DNA of 28,111 nucleotides from Pleurocapsa sp. MO_226.B13 (GTDB lineage Bacteria; Cyanobacteriota; Cyanobacteriia; Cyanobacteriales; Xenococcaceae), in assembly GCA_030064795.1 (NCBI GenBank), contig JASJEI010000300.1:1-28111 (forward strand). The letters are read 5' to 3'. The position numbers and the translations under genes were made by a program. The number at the start of each line of letters is the position of its first letter. Positions within the stretch are counted from its first letter, which is position 1. Under the pieces are notes generated by a model. That model worked only from the letters and a program-made list of their open reading frames with translations, had not been told where the DNA came from and did no database searches. This document shows, piece by piece, positions 6,657 through 14,520 of this stretch.

Positions 6657-9206
6657 ATGTCAACTGGTACTTCTGAAAATCTGCCTCAATTGCCTCAATT
6701 TAGTTACGATAATTTACCTGAATTTAATTTTCATCCTCGCTCGATCGTAGCAGAAACTAGTAGCAATTATGCTCGGACTCAACAATGGGTGGAAGTTTTA
6801 GTAGATTGTCCTGGTATACAAGGTTTATATACCTATAGCTTGCCGCCAGATCTAGAGGTGGCTTCGGGTGATATTGTCAGCGTACCGTTTGGGATGCAAA
6901 TAACGGGGGGAATTGTAATTCGTACCTTAATCGAACCACCGAAAGATCTCGAACTAAGTCGAATTCGTCCCCTTGAAGATGTAATCACATCGGGATTTTT
7001 TCCCGAACAATATTGGCAGTTATTAACTAAGATTGCCGATTACTACTGTAGCGATCTGATGAGTGCGATTCGCATTGCTCTACCGCCAGGACTATTAGGG
7101 CGATCGCAACGCCGAATTAGACTAAATCCCGAAGCTATTCCCCCTGGCGCAGAGAATTTTTGTAGTCTAACCGCCAAAAAAGTCTTAAACCTGTTGCAAA
7201 GTCAAAAAGATGGCGATTATAGTCTCAATTATCTCAAAAATCAGATTAAAGGCGCAAGTAGAGGGATCGGAGAATTAAGCAAACGAGGCTGGATCGAAAA
7301 CTATCTCGAACCACCCAAGCGAGCCAAGCCCAAACTAAAAACCGCAGTAAGCTTGACAACCAGTAGCTTTCTCAATGATCTAACAGCAAGACAAAAAGAG
7401 ATCTTGCAGATTCTCAAAAATGAAGGTGGTGAATTGTGGCTCAAAGAACTAATACAACAATGTAAAACTACTCTACCTACAGTTAAAAAACTAGAAACCA
7501 AAGGATATCTGATTCTCGATGAAAGAGAAATCTTAAGAAAAGAACAGGGGATCGCCCAGACAGCAGATACAGCCAAAGAATTGAGTCGGGAACAGGCTGA
7601 GGCATTAGAAGCGATCGCGACTCAAACAGGTTACGCTCAAATACTCCTACATGGAGTAACAGGTTCGGGAAAAACCGAGGTATATCTACAGGCGATCGCG
7701 CCAATCTTAGAAAAAAACCAATCTGCACTGGTACTAGTACCCGAAATCGGTTTAACTCCCCAACTGACAGATCGATTTCGCGCTCGTTTTGGCACCAGGG
7801 TGTGTGTCTATCACAGTCAACTCTCTGGGGGAGAACGTTACGATACTTGGCGACAAACCATTCAAGGAGAACCCCAGGTAGTAATTGGCACGCGATCGGC
7901 GATCTTTGCTCCCTTGCCAAATTTGGGCTTAATTGTTCTGGATGAAGAACATGACTCTAGTTTTAAGCAAAATCGTCCCGCACCTACTTATCACGCTCGG
8001 ACAGTAGCCAATTGGCGTGCGGAGTTAGAAAATTGTCCTTTGGTTTTAGGTTCGGCTACTCCTTCTTTAGAAAGTTTAGTGACAGTCAAGGAGGCAGAGG
8101 AAGCAGCAACAACTAACAAATTTTATCTCTCATTACCAGAAAGAATTAGTTCTCGTCCTTTACCCCAAGTCACCATTGTCGATCTACGTCAGGAATTAAA
8201 TCGGGGTAATCGTTCTATTTTTAGTCTATCTTTGCAAAATGCCTTAGCAGATATGCAGGAGCAAGGACAACAAGGGATCTTGTTTATTCCCCGTCGAGGA
8301 CATAGCACCTTTGTTTCTTGTCGCAGTTGTGGCTACGTGATGGAATGTCCAGACTGTGATGTCTCTCTTTCCTATCACTATACTCATGAGGGTGCAGCTA
8401 AACTATTACGCTGTCATTATTGCAATCATACCCGCATCCAACCCGATCGCTGTCCTGAATGTAGTTCTCCCTATCTCAAGTTTTTTGGTAGTGGAACACA
8501 GAAAGTAACTCAAGAGCTAGCTAAATTGTTTCCCGAATTGCGATCGATTCGGTTTGATAGCGATACCACCAGGAATAAAGGAAAGCACCGCGAGTTGATC
8601 GATCGCTTTACGAGAAAAGAAGCAGATATCTTAATTGGGACGCAAATGCTGACTAAGGGTTTAGATATTGCAGGAGTAACAGTAGTGGGAATTGTGGCTG
8701 CGGATGGTTTATTGCATCGTAGTGATTATCGTGCAGCCGAAAGAGCCTTTCAAACTTTAACCCAGGTTGCGGGGAGAGCGGGAAGAGGAGATCTGCCAGG
8801 GAAAGTCATAGTCCAAACCTATTCCCCCGAACATCCCGTCATTCAAGCCGTAAAAACCCACGACTATACCAGTTTTAGTAAGGCAGAATTAAGTCAAAGA
8901 GCGGAATTAAACTATCCTCCCTACGGAAATCTAATTTTAATCAAACTCAGTAGCGTCGAACCGCAAGAAGTCCAACAAGCAGCAGAGACATTAGCCGATG
9001 TTTTAATTGATACCTTGAGTAATGAGTATGAAATATTAGGCCCCGCACCAGCCAGCGTGATGCGCGTTGCTCGTCGTTATCGTTGGCAAATTTTACTCAA
9101 GTTTCCCCAAACAGTCACAGATTTGCCCGATCTCCATAACTTGCGATCGCATTTACCCCGCTCTGTCAGTATGACTATTGATGTCGATCCGATAAATATG
9201 GACTGA
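6657..9206 (+). CDS. priA: Primosomal protein N' / replication restart helicase PriA
   Basis: This superfamily 2 DNA helicase recognises stalled or repaired forks and reloads the replicative helicase. The 849-residue protein starts with a poorly conserved 40-residue stretch, then the 3'-DNA-binding domain (QQWVEVLVDCPGIQGLYTYSLP, from about residue 42). A winged-helix-like region follows, then the helicase core with Walker A (HGVTGSGKTEVY, about 332-343), the DEEH Walker B box (about 429-432) and GSATPSLESL. The zinc module carries paired cysteines CRSCGYVMECPDCD and CHYCNHTRIQPDRCPEC (about 555-610). Motifs V/VI appear as GTQMLTKGLDIAGV and QVAGRAGRGDLPG. Length fits cyanobacterial PriA, which runs longer than the E. 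coli protein. The ATG is preceded by only weak ribosome-binding sequence. menH follows 43 bp downstream and may be co-transcribed. Confidence 0.93.
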   Translation: MSTGTSENLPQLPQFSYDNLPEFNFHPRSIVAETSSNYARTQQWVEVLVDCPGIQGLYTYSLPPDLEVASGDIVSVPFGMQITGGIVIRTLIEPPKDLELSRIRPLEDVITSGFFPEQYWQLLTKIADYYCSDLMSAIRIALPPGLLGRSQRRIRLNPEAIPPGAENFCSLTAKKVLNLLQSQKDGDYSLNYLKNQIKGASRGIGELSKRGWIENYLEPPKRAKPKLKTAVSLTTSSFLNDLTARQKEILQILKNEGGELWLKELIQQCKTTLPTVKKLETKGYLILDEREILRKEQGIAQTADTAKELSREQAEALEAIATQTGYAQILLHGVTGSGKTEVYLQAIAPILEKNQSALVLVPEIGLTPQLTDRFRARFGTRVCVYHSQLSGGERYDTWRQTIQGEPQVVIGTRSAIFAPLPNLGLIVLDEEHDSSFKQNRPAPTYHARTVANWRAELENCPLVLGSATPSLESLVTVKEAEEAATTNKFYLSLPERISSRPLPQVTIVDLRQELNRGNRSIFSLSLQNALADMQEQGQQGILFIPRRGHSTFVSCRSCGYVMECPDCDVSLSYHYTHEGAAKLLRCHYCNHTRIQPDRCPECSSPYLKFFGSGTQKVTQELAKLFPELRSIRFDSDTTRNKGKHRELIDRFTRKEADILIGTQMLTKGLDIAGVTVVGIVAADGLLHRSDYRAAERAFQTLTQVAGRAGRGDLPGKVIVQTYSPEHPVIQAVKTHDYTSFSKAELSQRAELNYPPYGNLILIKLSSVEPQEVQQAAETLADVLIDTLSNEYEILGPAPASVMRVARRYRWQILLKFPQTVTDLPDLHNLRSHLPRSVSMTIDVDPINMD

Positions 9207-9210
9207 TTAA

Positions 9211-9249
9211 CGAGTTCGGAGTTCGGAGTTCGGAATTCGGAGTTTAGTA
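9211..9249 (+). promoter_or_regulatory. Heptamer short tandem repeat supplying the menH ribosome binding site
   Basis: The 43-bp priA-menH spacer consists almost entirely of gagttcg-type 7-bp units. The last unit provides GGAG at 9239-9242, seven bases before the menH ATG at 9250: a good Shine-Dalgarno sequence at good spacing. Confidence 0.7.
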
Positions 9250-10041
9250 ATGAGGGATTATCAGTTTAATTATGTGTTGATCGGTGATAGAAACAAGCCT
9301 GTTGTCTTATTTTTGCATGGCTTTATGGGTAGTTGGCAGGATTTTAAGGAGGTTGCCGATCTAGTTGCTAAGCAGTTTTGTTGTTTGGCGATCGATTTAC
9401 CAGGACATGGCAAGACGGAGGTAAATCGCGATGAAAATTATCAAATGTCCGAGGTGGCTCAAGGAATAATTGAATTATTGGAACAATTATCAATCGAGCG
9501 GTGTTTTCTCGTCGGTTATTCTATGGGAGGAAGACTGGCTTTATATTTAACGATTCATTTTCCGCAGTATTTTTCCAAAGTTGTTTTAGAATCAGCCTCA
9601 CCAGGATTGGTCACTAAAGTCGCTAGAGAGCGTCGGATCGAGCAGGATCTCAGACTAATAACCAAGCTACAATCTCAAGAATTTTCTTTATTTCTAGAAC
9701 AATGGTATGGCAATCCTTTGTTTGCTTCTTTTAGGCAACATCCTAACTATCCACAAGCGATCGCTAGAAGACTTAACAATGACCCCAACAAATTATCTAA
9801 GTCTTTGCGCTATATGGGTTTAGGGATGCAGCCTTCGTTGTGGAATAACCTTAAGAACAATCAAATCCCATTGCTGTCGATCGTCGGAGAATTAGATTCT
9901 AAATTTTTAGCGATCGCCAAGAAAATGACTCACTTATCTCCTCAAACGAAATTAGAAATAGCTAACAATACTGGTCATAATGTTCATTTTGAACAGCTTT
10001 GGGAATTTGCTTCACTTTTGCGCGAGTTCTTGGAAAATTAA
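9250..10041 (+). CDS. menH: Alpha/beta hydrolase, MenH: 2-succinyl-6-hydroxy-2,4-cyclohexadiene-1-carboxylate synthase
   Basis: This 263-residue alpha/beta hydrolase carries the oxyanion-hole motif LHGFMGSWQDF (22-32). The nucleophile elbow is GYSMGGR with S91, and the probable acid and base are D216 (VGELDSKF) and H243 (NTGHNVHFEQ). MenH eliminates pyruvate from SEPHCHC in the menaquinone/phylloquinone pathway; cyanobacteria need it for photosystem I phylloquinone. The length, the LPGHG motif and the SPGL...RRIEQD cap region match MenH more than general esterases, but family boundaries are soft and a generic hydrolase is the alternative. It directly follows priA with a GGAG ribosome binding site 7 bases before the ATG. 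A long hairpin follows it. Confidence 0.78.
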   Translation: MRDYQFNYVLIGDRNKPVVLFLHGFMGSWQDFKEVADLVAKQFCCLAIDLPGHGKTEVNRDENYQMSEVAQGIIELLEQLSIERCFLVGYSMGGRLALYLTIHFPQYFSKVVLESASPGLVTKVARERRIEQDLRLITKLQSQEFSLFLEQWYGNPLFASFRQHPNYPQAIARRLNNDPNKLSKSLRYMGLGMQPSLWNNLKNNQIPLLSIVGELDSKFLAIAKKMTHLSPQTKLEIANNTGHNVHFEQLWEFASLLREFLEN

Positions 10042-10168
10042 GCTAATTAACAGTTAAATTTAAGCGTTTTTGCCTAATATTAATTTGTTTATCTGAGGTA
10101 TTGATTGCTTAAATAGGTTAAAATTTTCAGTAATTATACATAATTCGTAATGTTACTGGCTTAACAAA

Positions 10169-10210
10169 TTTCTAGAAAAGCAAGATATCAGGATCTTGTT
10201 TTTCTAGAAA
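10169..10210 (+). terminator. Long hairpin downstream of menH, probable terminator
   Basis: The 18-bp arms at 10169-10186 and 10193-10210 are complementary apart from one G-T wobble and enclose a 6-nt loop. The distal arm holds a run of five T. It lies 127 bp after menH and 63 bp before the next gene. A clean T tail after the full stem is missing, so it could instead be an operator or mRNA-stabilising stem. Confidence 0.6.
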
Positions 10211-10272
10211 AAAATAATTATTTCCACGGCACTTAAATTAAACAAATTAATCTAAAAAATACTAATAAAATT

Positions 10273-11715
10273 ATGAATGTTCAACCATCGATGTCTTTGT
10301 CGGAAGTTTCGGCAAATGGTGCGAAATACGACGACCTGCCGACTAATATTTTTCGAAAACTGCGCCACTTGACCACAGAGACAGAAATACTCCAAGCAGG
10401 AGTAGAAATTGTCTATCAAAGTTTAAAATGCGATCGCGCTGTCGTCTATAGTATGCAGTCCGCATCGATGTGCAAGATCGTGGCTGAAGCCGTTACCGCT
10501 GGCTACGCAGAAATACTGAATACGATCATAAAAGACCACTGTTTTGAAGAGGGTTATAAAGATAAATACCAAAAAGGCAGAGTTAGAGCAATTAATAACG
10601 TTCGCGAATCGGGGATGAGTCTTTGCCACATAGAAAGCCTCGAAAAAATTGATGTCAAATCAAACTTGGTCGTTCCTTTAACCGCTTCGGATCGATCTCT
10701 TTACGGACTATTAGTGATGCACCAGTGTTCGAGGACTCGTCAGTGGCAACAGACTGAAATAGAGTTTGTCCTTAGCGTGGCAAATTGGATGATGAGTCAA
10801 GTATCAAAGCAACAAGCTTATCAGGATCTCAAACAGCAAGTCGAACAACAGCAACAGATAAAGGAGCAAACTAACACCATCGTTAAAGAAATTCATGGCG
10901 CGATGACTTCTGAAGCTGTATTGCAGTTAGCAGTAGATAAAGCCAAAGCAATCTTAAATTGCGATCGCGTAGTAGTTTATGGCTTACAGAGTAACAGCCT
11001 AGGAGAAATTGTCGCCGAAGCTACTATCCCTGCTCTCGCCCCGATTTTAGCAAATGTAATCAAAGACCCTTGTTTTGAATATCGTTATATAGACAGCTAC
11101 GAGCAAGGCAGAGTTCGGGCAATTTCTAATATCTATGAGGCGGGAATGACTCCTTGTTATGTCGATAATCTGGCTAAAATAGGTGTCAAAGCCAATCTAG
11201 TTGCACCAATTAACTGGGACAATGGCAAGATCTATGGTTTATTGGTGGCTCACCATTGTTTTAACTTCAAAGACTGGCAAGAGAGCGAAATTGAATATTT
11301 TAAACAAATAGCTTTTCATACTGGTTTATCACTATCAAAAGCTAAATTAAAGGAATATTCTGTACTGGTAGAAACTGGGTTAACCGAATTAGATAAGGTT
11401 AGAGATAACATCAACCAGGCTCACGCTAAAATCGAACAACTTAAAAAACCAGTCCAAAATAGCAGTCAAATTTTGATTGAAATCAATAATCTCAACAAAT
11501 TGTTGGAAAGAGAAATTGCTCAAATCAATCAAAATGCTTCTACACAAACTAGAAAAAATATCAAGCTAGTTCAAATAATTGTCAAAAAGTTAGCTGTAGT
11601 AAGCTCTAAACTTAAAGGATCCCTACTCAAAGTTAATCAGAGTACCAAGGAAGCCAAAGCGATCTTGACTCAGGCAATGTTCGATCTAGACGGTGGCAAA
11701 CCAACTAATAATTAG
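10273..11715 (+). CDS. Tandem-GAF protein with cyanobacteriochrome-type DXCF cysteine pairs and a helical C-terminus
   Basis: The 480-residue soluble protein has two GAF domains of the phytochrome/cyanobacteriochrome class: GAF1 at about residues 33-175, GAF2 at about 205-345. Each has a DxCF motif (C90 in DHCF, C267 in DPCF) and a second cysteine exactly 28 residues later (C118 in SLCHIESL, C295 in TPCYVDNL). The second is where phytochromobilin-type chromophores attach; in DXCF cyanobacteriochromes such as TePixJ the two cysteines are also about 28 apart. GAF2 has Tyr instead of the usual His after its cysteine. The GAFs are joined by a Gln-rich coiled coil (about 180-200). Residues 350-470 are helical, resembling a chemoreceptor stalk without the conserved signalling tip. 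No kinase, GGDEF or receptor output domain is present. Role unknown; bilin binding is inference. Confidence 0.75.
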   Translation: MNVQPSMSLSEVSANGAKYDDLPTNIFRKLRHLTTETEILQAGVEIVYQSLKCDRAVVYSMQSASMCKIVAEAVTAGYAEILNTIIKDHCFEEGYKDKYQKGRVRAINNVRESGMSLCHIESLEKIDVKSNLVVPLTASDRSLYGLLVMHQCSRTRQWQQTEIEFVLSVANWMMSQVSKQQAYQDLKQQVEQQQQIKEQTNTIVKEIHGAMTSEAVLQLAVDKAKAILNCDRVVVYGLQSNSLGEIVAEATIPALAPILANVIKDPCFEYRYIDSYEQGRVRAISNIYEAGMTPCYVDNLAKIGVKANLVAPINWDNGKIYGLLVAHHCFNFKDWQESEIEYFKQIAFHTGLSLSKAKLKEYSVLVETGLTELDKVRDNINQAHAKIEQLKKPVQNSSQILIEINNLNKLLEREIAQINQNASTQTRKNIKLVQIIVKKLAVVSSKLKGSLLKVNQSTKEAKAILTQAMFDLDGGKPTNN

Positions 11716-12339
11716 TTTTAGGCGCAGGCGCGATCGATTCACAAAGTAATCAATCTCTTATCGACGAGTTTAACTCTCTTTAAAATAAGGCTATTCGGAA
11801 TTGGCAAATAGCAAGCTGGAATCATTTGTTGTCAGCAGAAAGAGTGCTTTCTCTTCAGATTTCTTAATATTACCGCTAGTTTCTTTACTTTTTGCTAATA
11901 AAAAAACTTAAAAATAAATAGTTAATAATCAAATACAAATCCTGTAAAAGTATCTTAAATCAAGTCAAAGAGAGTCTAATATTATCCTTTTCCGAAGTAA
12001 TTTATTATAAATTTAAGGCGATCGCGCTCAAGATTACGCTTATTTTGAGCTAATTTAATTATAATATAACAAATGTTTGTATCTACAAGTGCGATTTTAT
12101 CTTGGGATAGTAAATTCTGTTTTTGTAAATTGTCGTGGTCTAGTCCCTGAGATTACCCCAATCTGGAGGACTAAAATGGCTTTTTGCTACTTCGCAACAC
12201 TAGCTTTTATGGCGGAGTAATCTGTAACTCTCTTCGTGGAGAAAAATTGACTCGCTCGGCAGATTAAACAAATAAACTGCTTATTTTTTTAGTCTGCAAC
12301 CTATACATGAAATAACAAATTTAAGCTCGATCGAAAACT
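11716..12339. other. 624-bp spacer with a nested hairpin and a tiny ORF
   Basis: No standard-length gene is present. A 6-bp inverted repeat (gctcaa 12026-12031 / ttgagc 12045-12050) and a nested hairpin at 12131-12173 are visible. The hairpin's outer arm covers GGAGG, directly followed by a 14-codon frame (12176-12220). The rest is AT-rich with no recognised element. The promoter of the downstream glycosyltransferase is probably in the last 100 bp. Confidence 0.5.
12176..12220 (+). CDS. Possible 14-residue leader peptide
   Basis: An ATG follows a strong GGAGG (12165-12169) by six bases and encodes MAFCYFATLAFMAE, then TAA. The GGAGG lies in the distal arm of a hairpin (tagtcc 12131-12136 with ggacta 12168-12173; inner stem agatt/aatct). 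This arrangement could control initiation. No family is recognised and it may be chance. Confidence 0.25.
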   Translation: MAFCYFATLAFMAE

Positions 12340-13356
12340 ATGAATCCCGAAGTATCGATAATAATTCCTAGCTACAACAGCGAAGCTTATATAGCACAAG
12401 CTCTTGACTCGGTTTTAAATCAGACATACCGCAATTTTGAAATTATACTCATTGATGATGCTTCTAGCGATTCTACATTAGCAATTGCCCGTAGTTTTAA
12501 CGACCGACGAATTAAAATCATTGCCAATCAGCAAAATCGTGGTGTCAGTTATGGACGTAATTGTGGGATCGAAGCAGCTAAGGGAAATTGGATTGCTCTT
12601 TTAGATTCGGATGATTGGTATGCACCTGAAAGAATCGAAAAACTTATATCTGTAGCCGAACGAGAAAATGCCGATCTGGTTGCAGATGATTTACATCTAA
12701 TTCGCGACTATGAATCTCAACCCTGGAGTAGTCTACTTCGAGAAAATAACCAAGAAAAAACTTCAGTGCAATTAATTGATGCGGTCAAATTTGTCAAAAG
12801 CGATCGCCCAACGCCGATAAATGCCAAAAGAAACTGGAGTTTGGGTTATACAAAGCCTTTGATTCGGCGCGAGTTTCTCGTCAAACATAATTTGAAATAC
12901 AATGAAGCAATTCGTGTGGGAGAGGATTATATTCTCTATTTAGAATGTTTGAGAAGACAGGCTCGCTTTGTTTTGGTGCCAGAAGTCTATTACTATTATC
13001 GGACACGTCTAACTTCTCTTTCGACTCGAAAACCTACCGAATACCTCTCAGAGTCTTGTCAGATAACTCGATTCTTTATCGAGCGAGAAAATAACACTCT
13101 CAAAAATGCTAAATTGCTAGAGGCTTTATCGATCAATCTAAATCTTTTTGAAAAAAGGCTGGCATACTATCGCTTGCTAGAAGCAATCAAGCAGAAGCAG
13201 CTAACCAAAACAGCACGACAAATAACAGCCCATCCTTACACTTTGGCATATCTAGTTGATAAGCTAATCGCTGTTTTGCAAAAAAAATTTCGCTCGATTT
13301 TAGAGACAAATAAGTTTAAATACACTAATCTAGGTGTTGTTCCTGCCGAAGAATAA
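12340..13356 (+). CDS. Family 2 glycosyltransferase
   Basis: The 338-residue protein opens with the GT-A nucleotide-sugar fold: VSIIIPSYNSEAYIAQALDS (5-24), then IILIDDASSDST (35-46). The NRGVSYGRNCGIEAAKGNWIALLDSDDW stretch carries the DxD metal site (DSDD, 89-92). The acidic GEDYILYLECLR motif near residue 200 is a typical catalytic-base region of this family. There is no membrane helix, so it is probably a cytoplasmic or peripheral enzyme adding a sugar to an exopolysaccharide or glycolipid. The acceptor cannot be told. No other polysaccharide genes are nearby. The following gene starts 40 bases after the stop. Confidence 0.85.
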   Translation: MNPEVSIIIPSYNSEAYIAQALDSVLNQTYRNFEIILIDDASSDSTLAIARSFNDRRIKIIANQQNRGVSYGRNCGIEAAKGNWIALLDSDDWYAPERIEKLISVAERENADLVADDLHLIRDYESQPWSSLLRENNQEKTSVQLIDAVKFVKSDRPTPINAKRNWSLGYTKPLIRREFLVKHNLKYNEAIRVGEDYILYLECLRRQARFVLVPEVYYYYRTRLTSLSTRKPTEYLSESCQITRFFIERENNTLKNAKLLEALSINLNLFEKRLAYYRLLEAIKQKQLTKTARQITAHPYTLAYLVDKLIAVLQKKFRSILETNKFKYTNLGVVPAEE

Positions 13357-13396
13357 TCAAGTTATTCTGAGTAGCTACCAAAATAATCGAGTTTTA

Positions 13397-14161
13397 ATGG
13401 CTAGTAAGATAGTTATCTATATACCAATGGAGTTGAGCAGTAGACAGGCGATCGCCTCGGCTTTATTGGATAAATACGGTACGGATTATTTATTTCTTGG
13501 TAGGACTTTTCAGGAAACCAGTAGCCATGAAAGTTGCCAAATTGATATTTACGACCCTGCTAGGCTGTTGTCGGGCGATCGCTTGTACTATTTAGACTAT
13601 GAAGATCTATATCTAGTTCAGGCGATCGAATTTAAAGCGCGAGATGAAAATTCAGACCCGACTTTAACAAAGATCGGTTATCAGCAAGTCGTTTGTTTGA
13701 TTTCTAACGATCTAGGATATGCAACTTGTCTCAAAATTGCCCGATTTGCACGAGTCTTTTTGAACATTGGTGGGATTGCAGTCACGGTAAAATCAGCGGG
13801 AATTACTCACCAAGCGGATAAGTGGCTGGCGAACTACAACTCAATAGATATATTTGATATTTATTCTCTATTTGTCGGACTAGTAGAAGGAGAAAATAGT
13901 TACTATTCTTGTGGAATGCATAATTTTGGTAAAGCCGATGTTTCGGTTGAGATCGCCGAAGATCTTGGCTTGGCAATTTATGTGATGAATGTATTCAATT
14001 ATTATCGCCTCACAGAGTCGCCCATACTCCAAGAAGGTCATACTTTTCAGCCTGACATCGAATCTCCTCGCTATAAAATGCAGTGGCTCGAAGACGACGA
14101 ACACGAAACAGAAGATCCTCTATTTAATCCTTACGGTAGATGGTATCTAGAGCGATGTTAA
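13397..14161 (+). CDS. DUF4261-like protein of unknown function
   Basis: Using ATG 13397 gives 254 residues (MASKIVIYIPMELSS). The frame is open back to GTG 13334, but that start would overlap the glycosyltransferase. The second half has GGIAVTVKSAGITHQADKWL (about 125-144), an IFDIYSLFVGLVEGENSYYSCGMHNFGKADV stretch (SCGMHNFG at 171-178) and an acidic C-terminus. The CGMH..G signature resembles the DUF4261 domain found in bacterial proteins of unknown function, often linked to contact-dependent or immunity-type loci elsewhere. Nothing here supports a particular role. It is probably co-transcribed with the glycosyltransferase 40 bp upstream. The assignment is from memory and moderate. Confidence 0.6.
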   Translation: MASKIVIYIPMELSSRQAIASALLDKYGTDYLFLGRTFQETSSHESCQIDIYDPARLLSGDRLYYLDYEDLYLVQAIEFKARDENSDPTLTKIGYQQVVCLISNDLGYATCLKIARFARVFLNIGGIAVTVKSAGITHQADKWLANYNSIDIFDIYSLFVGLVEGENSYYSCGMHNFGKADVSVEIAEDLGLAIYVMNVFNYYRLTESPILQEGHTFQPDIESPRYKMQWLEDDEHETEDPLFNPYGRWYLERC

Positions 14162-14162
14162 T

Positions 14163-14206
14163 AGTTCGGAGTTCGGGATTCCTCAATCCTCGTTCCTTGT
14201 TCCTTC
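14163..14206. repeat. Short tandem repeats (GTTCGGA and CGTTCCTT families)
   Basis: Two gttcgga units are followed by cctcgttccttgttcctt. The string cctcgttcctt recurs at 14508-14518, so the small gene between is bracketed by direct repeats. Confidence 0.6.
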
Positions 14207-14216
14207 TCCTCCCCAA

Positions 14217-14477
14217 TTATGTATAACTATTAATATCTTCTTGTAACCAAGCCTCTACAGGTTGACCATCTTTACGGCGCAACTCAATTTCTTGCATGAC
14301 AATCAAGCCCGATTCTGGGGGTGCGGGTTTTTCGTGAAACAAAATTTCATAATCATCGGGGTTTTGATTGCGTTCCCTCAGCCAATCCTGTACCTTGATG
14401 GCACAGAAAAAAGACTGTCCCTGCTCGAACATACGGCTAATTTGCATCGAGAGGCTATAGATATTTATTCTGGGCAT
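14217..14477 (-). CDS. Small conserved-type hypothetical protein
   Basis: This 86-residue soluble protein (MPRINIYSLSMQISRMFEQGQ) contains a QDWLRERNQNPDDYEILFHEKPAPPESGLIVMQEIELRRKDGQPVEAWLQEDI stretch. I do not recognise a domain. Composition and codon use look like a real cyanobacterial gene, and it lies 43 bases after the permease stop on the same strand, so it may be co-transcribed. It is bracketed by cctcgttcctt repeats. The function is unknown. Confidence 0.6.
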   Translation of the reverse strand: MPRINIYSLSMQISRMFEQGQSFFCAIKVQDWLRERNQNPDDYEILFHEKPAPPESGLIVMQEIELRRKDGQPVEAWLQEDINSYT

Positions 14478-14520
14478 AATTTTTAGTTATAAATTATCAA
14501 ATTTGTTCCTCGTTCCTTAA

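Noticed and set aside
7483..7920. 145-codon minus-strand frame inside priA
   Set aside because: It is opposite the conserved Walker A region of priA; no family motifs and no start context.
13334..13396. GTG start at 13334 for the DUF4261-like gene
   Set aside because: Would overlap the glycosyltransferase end by 23 bases and add a non-hydrophobic, unconserved-looking extension; ATG 13397 fits better.
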